Source: Acetofilamentum sp. (GTDB lineage: Bacteria; Bacteroidota; Bacteroidia; Bacteroidales; JAFGUD01). Taken from it: a DNA stretch of 7,537 bases. The translations under genes were made by a program, and so were the position numbers. Positions within the stretch are counted from its first letter, which is position 1. Every line of letters begins with the position of its first letter. Of the stretch, positions 7,262 to 7,537 are shown one piece after another. The stretch is from the NCBI GenBank assembly GCA_020722645.1, contig DYKL01000165.1:1-7537 (forward strand). Direction: 5' to 3'. A model generated the notes under the pieces. The model did not search any database and was not told where the DNA came from. It worked only from the letters and a program-made list of their open reading frames with translations.

Positions 7262-7537
7262 CATTATTGATTTTGAACTTAATTCATTATTAAACACGGA
7301 AATCAAATTTTACATTGAAATTTAATATACTGCATTGAAAACACTTTTTTCAAATAAATACGTAAAGGTCTATATAGTGTCTGCAAGAAAACGTCAATAA
7401 CTGCGTTATTCTTGATAAAAAAATACTCGTTTTTTTTATCTTCGAACTAAACGAAATGGTCTCATAAACACTTTGAAAAAATAATAATGGTCTTTTCCTT
7501 AATATTAAGATGAAATAATTATCTGTGTAAAAAAATG
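7262..7537. other. Non-coding tail with AT-rich hairpins, no supported gene
   Basis: No convincing gene is present. Two hairpins lie back to back: AATAAC-tgc-GTTATT (7396-7410) and GATAAAAAAA-tactcg-TTTTTTTATC (7414-7440). On the minus strand one frame is open without a start from the window edge to a TGA at 7350-7352 (about 61 codons), with a phenylalanine-rich, low-complexity first part. I find no TAnnTTTG element on either strand. The window ends exactly on an ATG (7535-7537) preceded by an A-run, which could start a following plus-strand gene, but nothing beyond it can be seen. The stretch may be plain intergenic sequence, a remnant of a decayed gene, or a dispersed intergenic element. 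Confidence 0.4.

Noticed and set aside
7535..7537. ATG at the window edge as the start of a new plus-strand gene
   Set aside because: The A-run before it fits a Bacteroidota start, but no -7 motif precedes it and no codon beyond it is visible.

Overview
This AT-rich window, by eye roughly 30% G+C, looks like a chromosomal piece of a Bacteroidota genome, probably a Bacteroidales-like or related uncultured lineage. Three things point there. The long TamB is of the Bacteroidota type. The acyl-CoA dehydrogenase is the ~600-residue form with an extra C-terminal domain. The start codons follow A-rich leaders without Shine-Dalgarno sequences, and TAnnTTTG-type -7 promoter motifs lie in front of both transcription units.

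Layout: a very long gene on the minus strand (70-4566) encodes a TamB-family envelope protein with one N-terminal membrane anchor. A ~228-base divergent intergenic region (4567-4794) holds one candidate -7 element for each direction and a perfect 14-base direct repeat, TTAATTTTCAAAAT. On the plus strand, an FAD-dependent acyl-CoA dehydrogenase (4795-6585) is followed after 12 bases by a small lipoprotein (6598-7185). The lipoprotein has a clear lipobox and a mature part that resembles PsbP/Mog1-like domains. The two genes very probably form one operon, closed by a hairpin plus T-run at 7195-7252.

The last ~285 bases (7253-7537) contain no gene I can support. They hold two AT-rich hairpins and a start-less open frame on the minus strand that runs off the window edge, so this may be a decayed or dispersed intergenic element.

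Functionally, the left unit serves the cell envelope (transport of lipid or outer-membrane components between membranes). The right unit pairs a cytoplasmic fatty acyl-CoA oxidation enzyme with an envelope lipoprotein of unknown role. I see no CRISPR array, insertion sequence, tRNA, rRNA or defence system. The window is mostly ordinary core genome. The less explained parts are the repeat-like terminator, the 3' intergenic tail and the paired 14-base repeat between the divergent promoters.
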